Assembly: GCA_025677835.1 (NCBI GenBank)
Contig: JAIXMR010000126.1
Coordinates: 1-64,000 of the forward strand
Origin: Sporodiniella umbellata
Lineage: Eukaryota > Mucoromycota > Mucoromycetes > Mucorales > Rhizopodaceae
Direction of reading: 5' to 3'
Length of the DNA: 64,000 nucleotides
Below are positions 1-14,865 of this stretch, one piece after another. Position 1 is the stretch's first letter, and the number at the start of each line of letters is the position of its first letter. The notes beneath the pieces are model-generated. The model ran no database searches and was not told the origin of the DNA. It worked only from the letters and a program-made list of their open reading frames with translations. The translations under genes were made by a program, and so were the position numbers.

Positions 1-3000
1 GTCTGACTTGTTGTCGGGCCCTTTCATGTCTTCATCAGAGCTACTGGTATTCTTACTGTCGTTTGCCTTACTAGAGCCGGATTTTTGCAGTTCTGTTTTT
101 TCATCTTCTTTGTCATTTTCTAAATTATCGGCTGTATCCTCATTGTCATTGTCTTGTCCTGCTGAACTTTTACTTTGCTTCCCCGTTTGTCCTTGTACGC
201 CAAATTGATTTTCAGCATTGGCATTGCTATTTGGCTGTTCTTGGTTCTGGGCAGCATTCTCCATTTCTTCGTCCTCATTTGCAATTTCTGCACCGATATT
301 AGCGTCCTCTTGATCCCCTATGGTATCAGAAGCTTCTTTTTCTTTGTCATCATCTTTCGCTGATTCCTGTTTTTCTATATCTTCTTCCATTGTATCTATT
401 TCAGCATCGGCTTTAGCAGATGTATCTGCCATCTCTTCATCTTCCATTTGGTCTTGTTCTATTTCGTCTAATGCATCATGGAAAGCCTCATTTTGTTCAT
501 CGTTTTGTTCATCGTTTTGTTCATCGTTTTGTTCGTCGTTTTGACCGTCATCGACGATTTCATCTATATCCATATCTTTACCTTCCTCTGAATTTTCGTT
601 ATCTTGATTCTCTTCATTTTCTGGGTCAAGATTTTCGTCTAGAATCATGTCTTCTGGAAGGTCTAAGGTTTCAGCTTCGGGAATTTCAGCGTCTAACTGT
701 TCTCCGGGCCTATTTTGAGAATCTTCCTCATCATCAGAGCCAACTTTGTCTTCAGCTTGATCTTCCTCAGCTTCTGCATTGCCTTGATCATTGTCCATTT
801 TGGTTTCGTCCTTGTGATCTCTAGTTTCGTTTTCTGGTTCATCTTTTGCTACAATGTCGGACTCATCTTTTTGGCTTTGTTGCTGACCTTTATCGTCGAC
901 CGTCTTGTCACTTTCGTTTAAATTGTCCTCTCCTTCGTCCCACATCTTGTCGTCTACTGCATCTGGATCCATATCGTCAACATCACCAATTTGCTCATCT
1001 GGTTCTTCATCCTCATCAGAACTGTCCAAATTTTCAGAGTTATCATCTTGCTCTTGTTCTACATCCTCAAGGTTGCCTTCAAAATCGTTCTCCATGTTCA
1101 TTCCCTCTTTTTCCTCTTTCGTATCTTGCTTTTCGTTAGACTGCTCTTCGTTCTGTGTGCCGAGTACTTGCTCTTCATCTTCTATTTCGTGGCTTACATC
1201 TTTAGACCCTTCACCTTCGCCAATACCTGTACCAGCCTGCTTTCCATCTGTATTTTCTTCGCTGTTATCTAATCCGGCAGGCATACAAAAGCCTTTGGTG
1301 ATGATTAGAGAAAATGAATTAATCAAGCAATATGTAAATTTCGCCATAGATTTATGATGTAGCAGCATGCGTGCCAAGGTGTGCTGCACAATAAGCATAT
1401 ACTGTTCAAGAAAAGGGAAGGCCTCCTGTAGCAATTGACGTGCTTCTTGCAAGTGAGTCTCGTCTAGTGTCTGGTTTAATAGATAGCTTGCAACCGTTAA
1501 TATTTTTAGGGAACGCTTAGACACGGATTCCATATGAAGAGCGCTCGCAAGACTAAATTGTTTTTCTGATTGTAATAAAAGAAAGTTTTGGTGCATAGCT
1601 TCACTGTATTCTTCGTCAGATCGCTCCAAACGATCAAACTTAGGTACTTTCCGCAAATCTTGTACCGAAACTAAGACTGAATCAACTAAGTCGTGAACTA
1701 CATTGCGTAACTGGCTAAGACTTGATTCTGGGCTTTCTGTAGGTTCAACAACTGGTTGATTCAGACTGTCGATATATTGTATAACTGGAATCAGCACATG
1801 ACTAAAGTGAGGCAGCATCTCAGCGGCACTAATTAGAACTGAGCTAAACGATGCAAATTGTTGTTCATTTCTCTCTATTAGTTGATGGGCATCAGTAGTC
1901 GTCAAAGCAAAATCGAGATGAGTGGTGACTTTAGGATACAGGCAATTTTGAACAAAGGACTTGTCAACTTGGGATTGTATGCTTTGAGCCTGGCGATATA
2001 TAGTTTCTATATCCTTAACGAACTGACTACTACTCTGGAAAGATATTGTCGTATACGCGTGGCTCAACAATAAGCTCAATCTATCTACACATACTTTATG
2101 GCTTTCGAGGCGTTTAAACGCATATCCACTAGATAATTGATTACACCCAAAGGACTCATAAAGCATTGATAGTTGAACAGTAGCCCCTTGTAAAACGTGA
2201 ATACGTCTTTCCATTTCGGCAAAAATGTGGCGCTCTTTGTGTACGATGTAAAACATATGTTCTGTAGCTGAAGTACTTCGCTCAACTTCAAGTGGAGATA
2301 GATCTTTGCTTGCTTCTACTGTACTAATTGTTCTAAGATGAGTCAAACGAGCAATACATCTATAGTAGTAGTCGTTGGCTTTTTTCCATTGATCACTGAT
2401 ATCGGGCGTTAAATTGCTGTATAATTTTAACATATTTGGGGTCTCCATTATAGCCAAGTCAGCAGCCATTGCAGTAAAAAGAGACTTAGTATTAGAGTTG
2501 CTCTCTCTAATATTGTTAGAGCGAGACTTCAACCCAAGTCTGCGTAACTCTTTCAAAAAGTCCACAAGCGCTTTTTTCTTTAGCAGTTTCTGATTCATAA
2601 CTAACGACTTGTTTTCATCTGTTAACGTTGAGGGCGTTTGTTTTTGAAAATGCTTAACTTGCGCAATCATTTCTATCATCAAGTTTTCAAGTGCAGACTG
2701 TTTAATCTCATTATCTACAGCAAAAATGTCTTTGCTACAATAAGCGCGCAGTCGACTCAGTGTAGATGAAAGGTTGAGTAAGTGTTGTTTAACAGGAATA
2801 TGAGACCAATCAAATTCACTTGCTTTAATTTCGTTTGTAGTAATCCAAGTACGAGAGGCAGACAATTGATCGATTAAGTGATAATTCAAATCGGCGTAGC
2901 GTTTTTCATCACCATATTGATACATGGCTTGTTCTTGATTGTAGTTAGCAATAACAGCTAGCATTGTAGTATTCAAAGCTTCACGGTACTTGCATATACA

Positions 3001-6000
3001 TCTGTGTAACTTCCTGTGAGTCTTTGTGGCACTCTGCTTGAGAGCGTGTATATTAACATCCTTCCAAGTCGCAATCTTGACAAAATCCTTTAAATCTTTT
3101 TCTATTGGTTTTCGCATTTGATTCATCATAAGATCAACATGGCCCTTAAACTGAGAATAATAAAGATACACGTTGCGCAATATGATTGAGATCCGTTTGA
3201 AGCTCAGCTTTTCTGCATGGTTTGCAGAAAACTGGGCTTGTGTTGTAGCTTGACGGTAAAAGGTGTTTATCATCTTTAGCCTTGGATTGAACTCAACAAT
3301 ACTAGACGTTTGTATGAACTGATCCAAAGCGCTTAACAAGTCGAAAGCTTGGGACTTGTATTCTTTCTCTGAATCAAAGGCAGCATTGTTAATGGTATCA
3401 TATAAATGAAACCACCATTTGAAAGCTGCATTTTCATGATAGATCTTTTGAGCATCAAGCAAGCTTGGCCAGCAATTCAATTCTAATTGTCTCCAATGAA
3501 CAATCAATATAACAAGCTCATCTCGCTGTGTTTGTAAAGATACGCTCTTGGCAGCATAAGCCTCCCAGTCTTCTGATTTTTGTAGTAATAGCTCCACACC
3601 TGTCAAAAACTTGGCTACAGGCGACATGATGGGGAAAGTCAAAATACGATCGCAAACAATTAGCAACTGTTCCAAAATAGCATGCTCGGGCCATTGTTCA
3701 ATTAGTTCTAGAACTCGATGTCTGAATCGCTTTACAATTGGTTCTACTTTTTTAGCTTCGCCTACATTTTCACTTTTATAAAAGTCGTATATTCCATCAT
3801 TTAAAATAGAGAAAGAGCTTTCTGACTCTAGACGACGAACAGCCAAGGCTGCAGAGCGAATGTGGCCAGCGCGGCTTGTCAAATCGAATTTGTATGAGAA
3901 GGGAGACTGTACTAAAGACGCTAATTCACTGGCCATAAAGTATGAGTGAGCGACCTCTTGTTCAAATGTTTTATGAGAGCGTTTGCAAGTGTCGCTTTGG
4001 TATGAGTCAAACATTGCTTGATGAAGACGGCCAATACAGTTGATGTCGTCTACATCTAAAACTGAGCTCTCTTCAACTTTGATTGAATCAGAATTGTTTT
4101 GTGAACATTCGTTGTCACCCGAATTGAGGTCTTCAAATTCGCTATCGAAATTTGCAAAAATACTTTTCAAGTCTTGCTCTTGAAGGTCTTCTTCTGTGGG
4201 AGGCTCATATTTTTTAGCACGCGTTTTGTAAAGAGCATCCTTCTCTGCTTCCAATGATGCTTTGTGTCTCTCTGCTGATTTCCACACTTGTACAATCTCG
4301 TTAAACAGAGTGTTTACAGCAACTGTGTCTTGTAATTGGAGATAGGCTGCATTGTTGACTTGGACTATCACACGCTGTAAAATAGTCACTAAAATGCGAA
4401 GATAAAACGCCCATTTTCTTGTAGTAGTAGCCCGCTGGAATACAATGTTTTTAATGAACTCCACAAGCTTAGGCGTTGCTAAGCTATACCAACTGAGCTC
4501 ATTTGTGGAATTACTTTCTGCTATCAAAAGCTGAATAAAGTCCGATAGGAACTTGTCAGTGGTGTTTACTTGACACTGGGAAGTCATCAAGCGTAAACCA
4601 TATTTGATATCGTCTACTGCAATTATAAGAGGCTGTAAAATGTCACGATATAAAGGAAACTTGTCGTATATGCGATCGACAAACTGAAGAGCATTTCCTT
4701 GTACAAGGGCCTCACGCTGTAGTACGCTTTCGGTGCTGTCTGCCTCTAAATCAGCCAGCAAGTTTTCAATATTTTGTTCGAGGATGCTTTTCTGTAGATA
4801 ACGCAAGTCTACAAAAATGTCTTCTAGTTGCGAATTTTTGGGTCTCAAAGAAAAAGCCGAGACGTTTTTTTTAAGCTGTTCTTGAGTATTACCAAGCAGT
4901 TCTTTTTCTACTTCAATAACACCATTGCTACTATTGCCTGTGTGAACTTTTTCAATGTTTTCTCGAACAGCAATACAACTCTCATGTCTTTGTTTCTGTT
5001 CCAGTAGCAAGTCGACGCGGAGCCGTGGTTCAGAAGTAGGGTCAGCAGGATAGCCTGGAATATATGCAGATATAAAGGCAAGACCAAGTAAGGTTCGAGA
5101 TTTACCACAGGACATAAGTAGCTTTTGATCATCACCTCTTAGGTTTTTTAAAGCCACTTGAATAGTCTCAATAGCTGTAATAAAGTATTTGTTAAAAGCG
5201 TATTGTTTTGCTATTTTATGAATGGAGGCCAATATCTGAAGTAGTCCAGCAATATCAATGTCACAGTTCGTGTACAACGTAGATTTAAGCAACTCGTTTG
5301 TAATAACGGCCGCCTCATTAAAGGTACTGTAAAATAGGGTTCTGTCTGCTTCGCTAAAGGTTGTAGCAAAGGCATCCATGAACTAAAATTCTTTATAAGC
5401 TTCAAGGTTACTAAGATTTCAATTATTATTACCTGTCGAGCAGCAGATATAAGAACAACCAATTCCAGGTACTGTCGGTTTTTTGTTTGACTATTATGAA
5501 TCAGGTGTTGTTTTAAGTTTTTGAGTTGTTCTAAAGCGCCATTATAAGCACATATGGGCATCTTATCCATAGAGCCAAGGGTGTTTAAACAAATAAACGT
5601 CTCAACACTCTGGAATAAACAGAGAGATCCTTCGGCTATTTTAACATTCTAAAACCTCAAATTTAGCATATTTTTAAAGTAAATAATAGTCTATCTTACA
5701 CTTGAGTCACTTCCGGAGATCAAACAATATAGACTTTTTTGAAAGAGACTTGATCTCCAAAGACGCTGATGATAGGTTGAAGTAGCATCTTGTAGCATCC
5801 CTGTTATACGATGTTTTTGCACAGAGTCAGAATCCAAATGCCATACCAGACGCTGATAAGAAAGAATGTCTAACGGGGGTCGAGACGAATTCAATAGAGT
5901 AAACTTTTTAAAGTTTAAAATGCGATCGCCCAGCTCTTCGTCTTGAGAAGCAAGGGTACCATGGCTTGAGAACGCGTAAAGATGCGCTAATATGTCCATT

Positions 6001-9000
6001 TCTTCAATTATGCTTCTATAATCATACAAAGGTGCCAGTACTGTATCCCAAACATTTTCTTCATCTGATGTTATTGGTTCCATATTATTTATCTCGCGAT
6101 TGATGTACGTGGGCAACTCTTTGAGAGAGTAAAGAGCTTGCTCGATGTTTTTTGAGTTGTTCATATCAACAGCATATAGCGTCGCAAGACCTTCAACCAA
6201 AGACTTCTTAGCTTCCACTTTGGTATTCAGTATCAAAGCTTTAGAATTTAGAGCTTTCTCATCACTAAAACTGTAACAGTTTAACGAGTGGTTGATTCTG
6301 CGCAGCTCTATTTCTAAGTCATACATTGACTGAGAAGAGAGAGTACTAGGGTGGTAATAGTTCCACAGCATTTTCATTGATTCATTTGTTTCAAAATCAA
6401 ATCCACACATTATCTGCTGCATCTTTTGTTTGACAGCAGCAAACTCGTTGATTGGAATGTTATTTTGGTTGATTAAGTCAATCATTAAACGTATGCAAAT
6501 CAAAAACCTATCTAAACTAAGGGTTTCCATTTCGGTCAAAAGCCAAGTGAAATCGCGAACATCCAATAGCTGATGTATGTCATCAAAGGCAGTAGTAGAG
6601 CAGCTTTGGTAAAAGCACTTAGAAATGCAAGCCTGTAGCGCATCGTGTATGGCTTCAAAAAGCTGATAAATTTCGGATATGACAGGATGCCATAGCTGAC
6701 TTTCACTTAAACGGCCAACATGGAAACAAAAGGATTGTTGAATAGGTGTCAAATTTCCAACCTTCAATTTTAAAGTTGCGGCTTGCATTGTGCTTTTTAA
6801 ATATTGTTGCTTTAAAATACGAATTTGTAACTTATAAGCTTTACATAAGCGTGTTGTATCTTCGTCTCGAGCCTTAGACAGTTCTGCAAATAGTGGTTGA
6901 ACACGGACTTCTTTTAAAACGTAAATTAAGCGGTCCATTGCCATTGAAGGTTGAATGTGTTGACTCATGTAGCCTAGCCAGCGATGGAAAAGTCCTTGGT
7001 TCTGCTCGGTTAAGCATTCCAAAATGTAGTCACTTGCTACCTCTAATTTATAGGCGCTAAAACAATCATCTGAGTCCATTGTCTGGATGAGATAAACAAA
7101 GTAGGCGCCATACATCATCACCATCGCAAGGTTGGAGTCTCGTTCAAACAAGTATCCGTTTATCAGAAAAGGCGCATTACTGGGTGATGTAGCTTGATTC
7201 AAAAATAAGCTGTTGTCAGCCAAATCAATGAGTGACTGAGGTGTATCCGTCGCATCAGTAAACACTTGGGAAAACGAACCATACATTGCTCCTTTCAAAG
7301 ATTGCCCACGTTGAAGACACTCAATTAAGTACGTTGCAAACATCATGTAATCCCTTACGTTGTCAGCGTTACTACAATGACCATGATCTTTCGAGGCTTC
7401 TTTTTGAATTGTGCGCATAACCATTGGTAAATTTGCACTACGTATACCCAAGCTGTTTACTATCTTAGTTGCGTCTTGCTGGTTTTCATTCCAGTCAGAG
7501 CTGAGCAAAGCAATTTCAATACCACGATTTCTCATTGCGCGAGATAGCTCTCCGTTTCGGGGATCCACAGTCATAAACATTCGGAAATTGGGATGAGGTT
7601 TGATAATTTTTACGGTGCCATTCACTAATCCTCGTTCATTGACCATAAGAAGACCATCGTTTTCGAACAAAGAATTCAGGCGATCCAAAACCGAAGGATT
7701 ACACAAATTTGCGTTATCAACGAGAAGCCACTGCCCTTTTTCAAGAGCGTTTATGAGAAGGCCATCAATCCACTCAAACTTTCCAGCAATTGCGCCCTTT
7801 TCGAGTGTTTGTAAACTGTTAACTGCATTTACAATGTCATCAATGCGTTCTTGAAGGTCGGCATTGATTGTGACAGCAGATTTCAAAGACATTAAAATGC
7901 TATCGATCAACACATAATCTAATTTATACGACTTCGAACTGTTAGAGGACATTGTATGTTTGCTTTCAAGAGTAAACCATATGTCGTTTAGCTGGTGAGT
8001 GAGATGAACAGCAGCATTGTAACTTTTGCTCTGTACGGTGAAAGCGGTACTGTATACCAATAAACTTTTGGAAGTCATATTCACAACTGCCTTGATCATA
8101 TCCATTATGACAGATCGATGTCTGTTTAAGTCTACTTGCTCAAACCCACCCAAAAGCTCCATAGTATCCACACTGTTGTTCATAGCGAACTCTTGCAAAG
8201 TGTTTCCTGTGAGTTTACTCAAAAGTCGGACAAGCGAAGTTTTTCCAGAAGCAGAGGGTCCTGTTAATATAGCCATCCAACTAGACTCAACACATTTCAT
8301 TAAAGATTGAAGAGATGGTAAAAAGGATTGAAGAATTTGACTGTCAAAGTCTATGCCAATACTTTCCATAGATTTTCGCGGTAAACTAGAATGACCCACC
8401 CTCAAAACATCAGTAGTCACTTCATAAACAGGGTGAGACGGCTTTCTGTATTGAACTTTGAAAGTAGATTCAAAGAGGTAAATGGTAGACTGTCGATCGT
8501 CTTTGGTTCGCATGCGCTGTAGGTATATAGTGTCTAAAAACTCCGCAGGATCTGATACACTGTTTTGCCGCATAAGCTCCAACCATCGAAACACATCACG
8601 TAAATTAAATTCCCAAGGGCTGCCTGCTCTACCAAAGCTACAATGTACCATTGTTTCTTCATACATTTTATGATTAAATTCAATCATTTTTTCCAAAGAA
8701 GCAGGCTCAAATTCTGAGAATAAATGAGAGCATATAAATAGCAGATCTTCTGAAGTCAGCTGCTCCACATACACCTGAGTAAAACGATTTACAAAAGACT
8801 TCGGTAAACCTTTACGACCGCCTCCTTGTTGAAGAGGATTCTGAGCGCCAAAGACTCGGAAATTTGGGTGACAGAAAAATTCTCGATCTAATTCAGGCAC
8901 ATAGGCTGCTCCTCGGTGATCCAAGCATGAGTTAAGGCCTTCTAAAACAGACTGAGAAGCTAAATTCAACTCATCTAACAGAACCCACTCGCCAGCTTTC

Positions 9001-12000
9001 ATCGCTTGCAGAAAAGGTGCATCTCTCCAAGCAAACTCGCCACTGTTGCCACCTTCTACTGGAAGGTCAGAACCAAAAAGATCCATCAAATCCGTTTGTT
9101 CAGACAAGTTGATACGTACTAAATGATGGCCAGATGCTGAAGCCAGAGCAGACACTAAACTAGTCTTACCAACGCCAGGACTACCTTCTAGCAGAATTGG
9201 CTTTTTAAGTTGCATAGCTCTTATGACGCGCATAGCATTATCAGAGGTAGTAGGGGCCTCCAGCGTAAAGTTGATAGCAGTCTGGTCCATCTCGCCTCTT
9301 TCAATTTTGAAAGGACCTATAGCCAACTCACTTTTGTTGATACAAATACCATTGTTCATGTGCCCTAAAATCTCTTTTTCTGTTGCAGTGAAATTCTCTG
9401 ATAAATGACGAAGGCATTTTAGTCGAAAGTTTTTGAGTGTATGACCAGTCATAAACGAGCTCGAGGATCCATGCGAGCCCAGCCCATCAAGCAAGACGAT
9501 ACAACCGCCATGAGTAAAACTTGTATTTGTGTCCATGCCTAATTTAACTCCAATATTCATAAATCCAACCCATGAAAGAATATCACGAAGCGAAATAGTT
9601 GTACGTTGGCCGAGGGCTTGTGAGTACCATGCAATAAAGTCAAGCATCTTAGCACTATATCCGGAGAGTACGTCATGCTCAAATTGATCTTCTATAATGC
9701 TAACAAGATCGTCACGATCAGTAACGGAAGGAACCCAAATTTCAGTGAAACGATTTCTGAGAGCTGGAGAAAGCTCTTTTTTTCCATAATCGCCTCCTGG
9801 ATTCATAGTAGCAAGAAATTTGAAGCCTGGTGAAGCATACAACTCCTCAACCTGCTTTCCGCCTTTTTCAGCAAGCACTAGAAGTCGGCTAGGCTCTAAA
9901 ACAGAATTCAATCTTTCCAACACAGAATCATCAGCTAAAGAAATTTCATCAAGCAAAAACAAATGTCCTTTTTTCATAGATTGGACCAAGGGGCCATCGT
10001 GCCATTCAAAGAGTTGTTTAGGTTTATCTGCATCTGCTTCATGCTCACGAACAGGCCTTTGACCTCCAAGGAGATCGCCTGTTTCTGTATTTTGGTGACA
10101 GTTCACAATTTGAAGTTCTTGTCCATACGCTTTTGCCAACATTTGACAGACAGTTGTTTTACCACATCCTGTATCACCAACTAGCAAAACAGGTTCGTCA
10201 TGCTTCATACATCGTGCAACTAAACTAAATAGACGACGCATAGCTTTTGTCCAGACCAATCTATCATGTACGTTGCCTTGCTCACGTAGTTGATCGTACT
10301 TTTTGAATTCTTCTAAGCGTTCAGGGCTATACATGTTGGTTTCATCTATTTTGACTTTCATGACACTCTCAAGAACTTGTTTTACAACTCTTTTTTCTTC
10401 TGTTCGGCGGCACCTTTCAGCTAAAAGCATGTATCCATCTTCTGCTAGTTCCTGATACCCATTAGAGTCGCGACCGGCCCATCGGAAAAGGTCTCGTAAA
10501 GTGATAAATCCATGTTTTTGTTCAAATATACGAGTACTCTGTCTTTGTGCCATTAGCTCCTGATATACCTTCACCAACTTTTTACAATATGAAGGGGCAA
10601 TAGCACAACGTTTGCTGAGAATAGTTTCAAGCTCACCCTCAGGAATGTCGTCAAAATGCAGCTCAAGAAAGCGATTGCGGAAAGCACGTGAAAGGGCTTT
10701 ACGTCCACCATATAGACCAGCAGGATTTTGAGTTGCAAACAACATAAAGTGTGGATGGGGCTTAATAATTTCTTGAGTTTCAGGAATTAATAGCTCTCGG
10801 TTATCATCTAGCAAGCGATTCAAAGCTTCTAAAACATCCGAAGGCGCCAGATTAAGCTCATCTAATACAATCCAGTAGCCATTACGAAGCGCTTCTACTA
10901 AAACACCTTCTTGGAAAACCAATTTGCCGTCGTTATCCGACACATAAGTACCTAAGTATTCTTGAAGATCTGTGTGCTCATGATTATTGATACGGACAAA
11001 TCGGTGTCCGGTTTTTTTAGCCATATATTCCACCATGGAGGTTTTACCAGCAGATGTAGGGCCTTGAATCAATACGGGAAACTTACGAGCCACAATTACA
11101 CGTGCCAAGTTATAAAGTTTATGCTCTATCGATTTTGTCAAAATATATCTAGTATCTTCAACAGGAGACAGCTGTCCTTGTTCAAGCCAAAAATGGCCAC
11201 ACTGAATAAAGTTGCCAGCAGGCTGACGAGGAACTTTAGTAACAAGGTGCTGGGGATTCTCTACACTGCGCAAGAGAGTATCGCAAATGAGTTTGTGCAT
11301 CAACTTTTCGCTGTCTCCGTCGAGCAGGGTTAAGAAGGTCATACAAAAGCCTTCATACAAAGATCGTCTCAAACCATAAGTAGGGCAAATTTGCAATACA
11401 TATGATAAAGCTCTAGCAAGCGTTCTCATACTGAAATGTGGACGTTGATTGGCGCCATCTACAAGCTTGTGCTCACTCGCTAGTTTTTTGGCGCTTAAAT
11501 AAAAATTTGCTATGTCATCATAACATCTCTCATCTCCAGAAGCAACACCGTAAACATATTGCTTTACAATCTGTATCAAGTCATCGTATCGGCTATCAGG
11601 AGAATGTATGTAAAATTCGGTAAATCGATTGCGTAAACCAGGCGGCAAATCACGCTTTCCGACGTCAGTAGCTGGATTCATGCATGCAAATAAACGAAAA
11701 TTGGGATGACGCTGAATAGGCTCAACATCACCCTTTTCTGTGAGTAAAAGAGAGCCATTTACATCTTGCAGCAATCCGGAGAGACATTCCAGTGTCTCGG
11801 TAGAAGCCAGATTTATCTCATCCAAAAGAATCCAGTCTCCTTGGCGTACCGCTTTGACAAGAGATCCTTCGATAAAGTTAAATATGAACTTATTCTGCGA
11901 TTGGGCCTGTTGTACTTCGAAACTTTCTACATGCTTTTCAAACTCTTTCCATGCATGTCGAAGCTGGGGTGAGGATGTTTTTTTACTTTCTAAGCTCTGC

Positions 12001-14524
12001 TCAGACTCAAACTTTTGTTGTGACATTTTGATGGATTGTTTAAGCAATAAAACAAAATTTATCCATTTTTTGTGTATAAACATCTTGCGAGCCATATCCA
12101 AAAACTTTGCATTTTTTTTCACTGAAAATGTTCTCTCAAAAAGGCGGCTGAATTTTTCGTACAGCGGAATAGCTAAAACTTTGCCGTCTACAGGTTTAAA
12201 TCCTCCAAGGAGATCAGAGCTATCGGATTGCTGAGAGAGATTCACAACAACTAAGTTTTGATGAACCATATCTGCTAAGTGTTGTATCACTGTAGTTTTG
12301 CCAGTACCCGTCTCTCCTACGAGCAATGCTGGCTCATTCAAATGTATGGTTACCGCGATTTTTTCCATCAACCTTAGTGCATGATTAGTGGTAGCAAACG
12401 GCCTTTGCTTTTCGCGTTTAATGAGGGATACAGCTTTTCTCTGTTTGCCACTGATAGCGAGAGATGACAGGTTGACCCTCCCTATGCGAACCATAGCATC
12501 TTTCATATCCAACACAGGTTTATACTGATCTATGTAGTTTTGTACAAGTTCCGGTGATATTTGTAAAGGCTTGCCAATAGCTTGAAGCACGGTTTTCCAT
12601 GTAGAATAATCAGATATCATACTGCAAAAGCAATCGTTTGCCTCATTGAATAGATCTTGACGTAAAGCAAGATCCATACCAAAATTAGAATCAACCAGCT
12701 TCTCTCCCATAAGTAAGTTGATACGATGGCACCATTTCATTAAATCTCGAGTTGAAAGAAAACGACCCAATGTAGAAGGAGACAGCGAAACAAAATTTGG
12801 GTCTTCGTATATATTCACTACTGTTTGAAAAAGCTCAATTGCGTGAGGAGCAAAATTTTGGATTGATGTGTATCGTTGGCGGATGACCTGCTCCAGCTCA
12901 ATACTTGTTAATGGTTCCACAAAGACGCGGGTCCAAAGGTTAGCGCTTGCTGCCATAGCTCCTCCGTGAACGTTTCTTCCTTTGGTTGAGCGAGAGGGAA
13001 TAAAGGAGCGTGTGCTAAACAGATGAAATCCCTCTTTTGCTTTAATTTTTTCTCCACGGGATGGAATAAACAAATGCCCTGTTTCTAGAAGTGGTAGAAG
13101 TATTGATAAAACTTCGGCAGGGGCCAGATCAATGTCTTCGATAAGAACCCACCTTCCTTCCAGCACAGCTGTAGTTAACACACCGGCTTGCCATTGAAAG
13201 GACCCCGGGGTGGAAGTTGAAACATAAGTACCAAGTAAGACTTTGGGGTCAGTTTGATCGCCCAAATGTATCTTGACAAGCTCACTTCCTCTATTTGTTC
13301 TCCAAGCAATCTCTTCTATTAGACATGTTTTTCCAGCACCTGTAACTCCCTCCAGTAAGGTAGGTGCACCGATGGAAAGAGCCAAACTTATTGCGTGAAG
13401 ATTTTTTGACGTAGTCTCTGTTAAAATCAATTGAGGATTTAAACTTGAAGACTGTTCTTTTTCAACTTTTTTTGGAAATAAGATGCCACATAAGTTACAA
13501 GTTGATAAACACAAATCGGACTCAGAAAGCTGACGCTCGTCTGAATAGTCGTTTTTAAACAATACAGATTGCTCCTCGAAATTTTTTTTTGATTCCATAA
13601 ACTAAAAAAAATCGTAAGTATAATTTAAATAGTTAAGGCAAGCTTACTCCAAGAAACGAAGATCAACTTTTTCGTCTTCAATAACTATGTAAAGAGGCTC
13701 ATCTGTCTCGTCTAGTGGCTTTCCGACTATGGATGAAAGTAAGCTTTGTTGCTGTGTGTCACTCAAGTTGTACACTTTGCTGAGACATAAAACAGTAAAA
13801 TAGCGAATGTGTATGTCGGAATGTTTCATGAGTTCAATTACTGGGCCCCAATTCCAAATTGTGGAATATGTCGTAATGGAAAAAGATAATAAACGATATG
13901 TTGTTAAAAGAAGATCTTGCAAGTTTTCAGTTGTATATTGGGAGTTCTATAATTTGTTTAGTTTTCAATTTTCTGGGCTTTTTTTTTTTTTAAAAAACGA
14001 TTCTTACAAATAAGTCACTTTCACTATAACTTGAACGATTCAGTCGCTCAAATAGAGAGACAGAGCAGTTGAAGTATTTTAAAGCCAAGCTAGAATAATC
14101 GTTTTTAAGTTAGTATTTCACAAATAAACTTTGTTAGTTTTTGTTACTTTTTCACTTGAGGTGCTACAGGCAGTATGCGACTAAAAGCTTTTGCTACCAA
14201 CTCAACTGTGTATATAGGAGGGTTTAAACTAGACAAGCTGTCAAAAGAGGTAGCGAAGCCTGGAAGATTCCAGCGTCCGATCAAATCAATTAAAATCGGT
14301 CGAAACAAGTTGACTACTTTCATTGTCCAAGCTGGGTGGAGCAACGTTTTTGAGATCGTGTTGAGCAGATCAGTACGCGAGGCAATGTTGGGGGTTTTAA
14401 GTATCTCGAGATCGATTACATCTTTAAAGATAATCAAGTCTTTTTCTGTTATGTAATTGGAGAGCTGATTTGTAGCGCCAAGCAAATCGAAAGCCAAAGG
14501 ATCAAAGAGTTCGGTGTTTGTCAT
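1..14524 (-). CDS. MDN1: Midasin, dynein-like AAA+ ATPase of 60S ribosome assembly (partial; 3' end outside the window)
   Basis: Midasin/Rea1 strips assembly factors from pre-60S particles in the nucleolus and nucleoplasm. The main exon (13601-5700) shows six Walker A motifs in order: GVTGAGKT, GETGTGKT, GPTSAGKT, GDTGCGKT, GSPGVGKT and GPSASGKT, matching the six AAA modules. Two introns (5699-5649 and 5432-5383) keep phase into a long linker exon (5382 to the window edge). That exon ends in an acidic Asp/Glu-rich region introduced by GFCMPAGLDNSEE, a family hallmark at about 1285. The C-terminal MIDAS domain lies beyond position 1. Three N-terminal exons are inferred: 14524-14148 (ATG at 14524), 14089-14008 and 13946-13648. 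They read as the midasin N-terminal domain and joins 1-2 and 2-3 keep phase. The join into the AAA exon (intron 13647-13602) is out of phase by one base beside an A9 run (13582-13590). About 4,750 codons lie in the window. Family identity is very secure. Confidence 0.95.
493..545 (-). repeat. 12-nt tandem repeat encoding DEQN units in the midasin acidic region
   Basis: About four tandem copies of a 12-nt unit (plus-strand core ttcatcgttttg) encode Asp-Glu-Gln-Asn on the minus strand, inside the low-complexity acidic segment of midasin. The last copy has one substitution. The reading frame is kept, so this is coding repeat expansion in a disordered linker. Confidence 0.8.
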
Positions 14525-14641
14525 TCTTTCTGTTTGCCTTTCTGGGTAGACCTTAAGTTTAACCTCGATATAAAACACAAAAAACAAAAATTAAGACATT
14601 TATTTATTCGTGACAGCCAAAGTGAGAAAAGCAGTCCTATT

Positions 14642-14831
14642 GTTACTACTGTTTTTGACTATGAGTTTGCGTTGAGATAAAAATTCATTTGCGCTGACAT
14701 TGAAAGAATATGTACGTCAAGAAAAAAACAGTTTTGCGTTGTTTAGTATTGAATTTTGCGCTAAGAGACTAGAAAAAGAAACCCAATACTTGTTTTATGG
14801 TGTTAAAATCTCAGTAAATATTCAGAGTGCT

Positions 14832-14865
<34 letters not shown>

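Noticed and set aside
8..1357. Several plus-strand open frames rich in Ser, Phe and Leu
   Set aside because: They are the complement of the midasin acidic (Asp/Glu) coding region on the minus strand.
7411..12234. Plus-strand open frames of 60-164 codons
   Set aside because: They lie wholly inside the single long midasin exon and show no coding features of their own.
14827..14863. Poly-lysine and poly-phenylalanine tails of many small open frames
   Set aside because: They are translations of homopolymers and not protein sequence.
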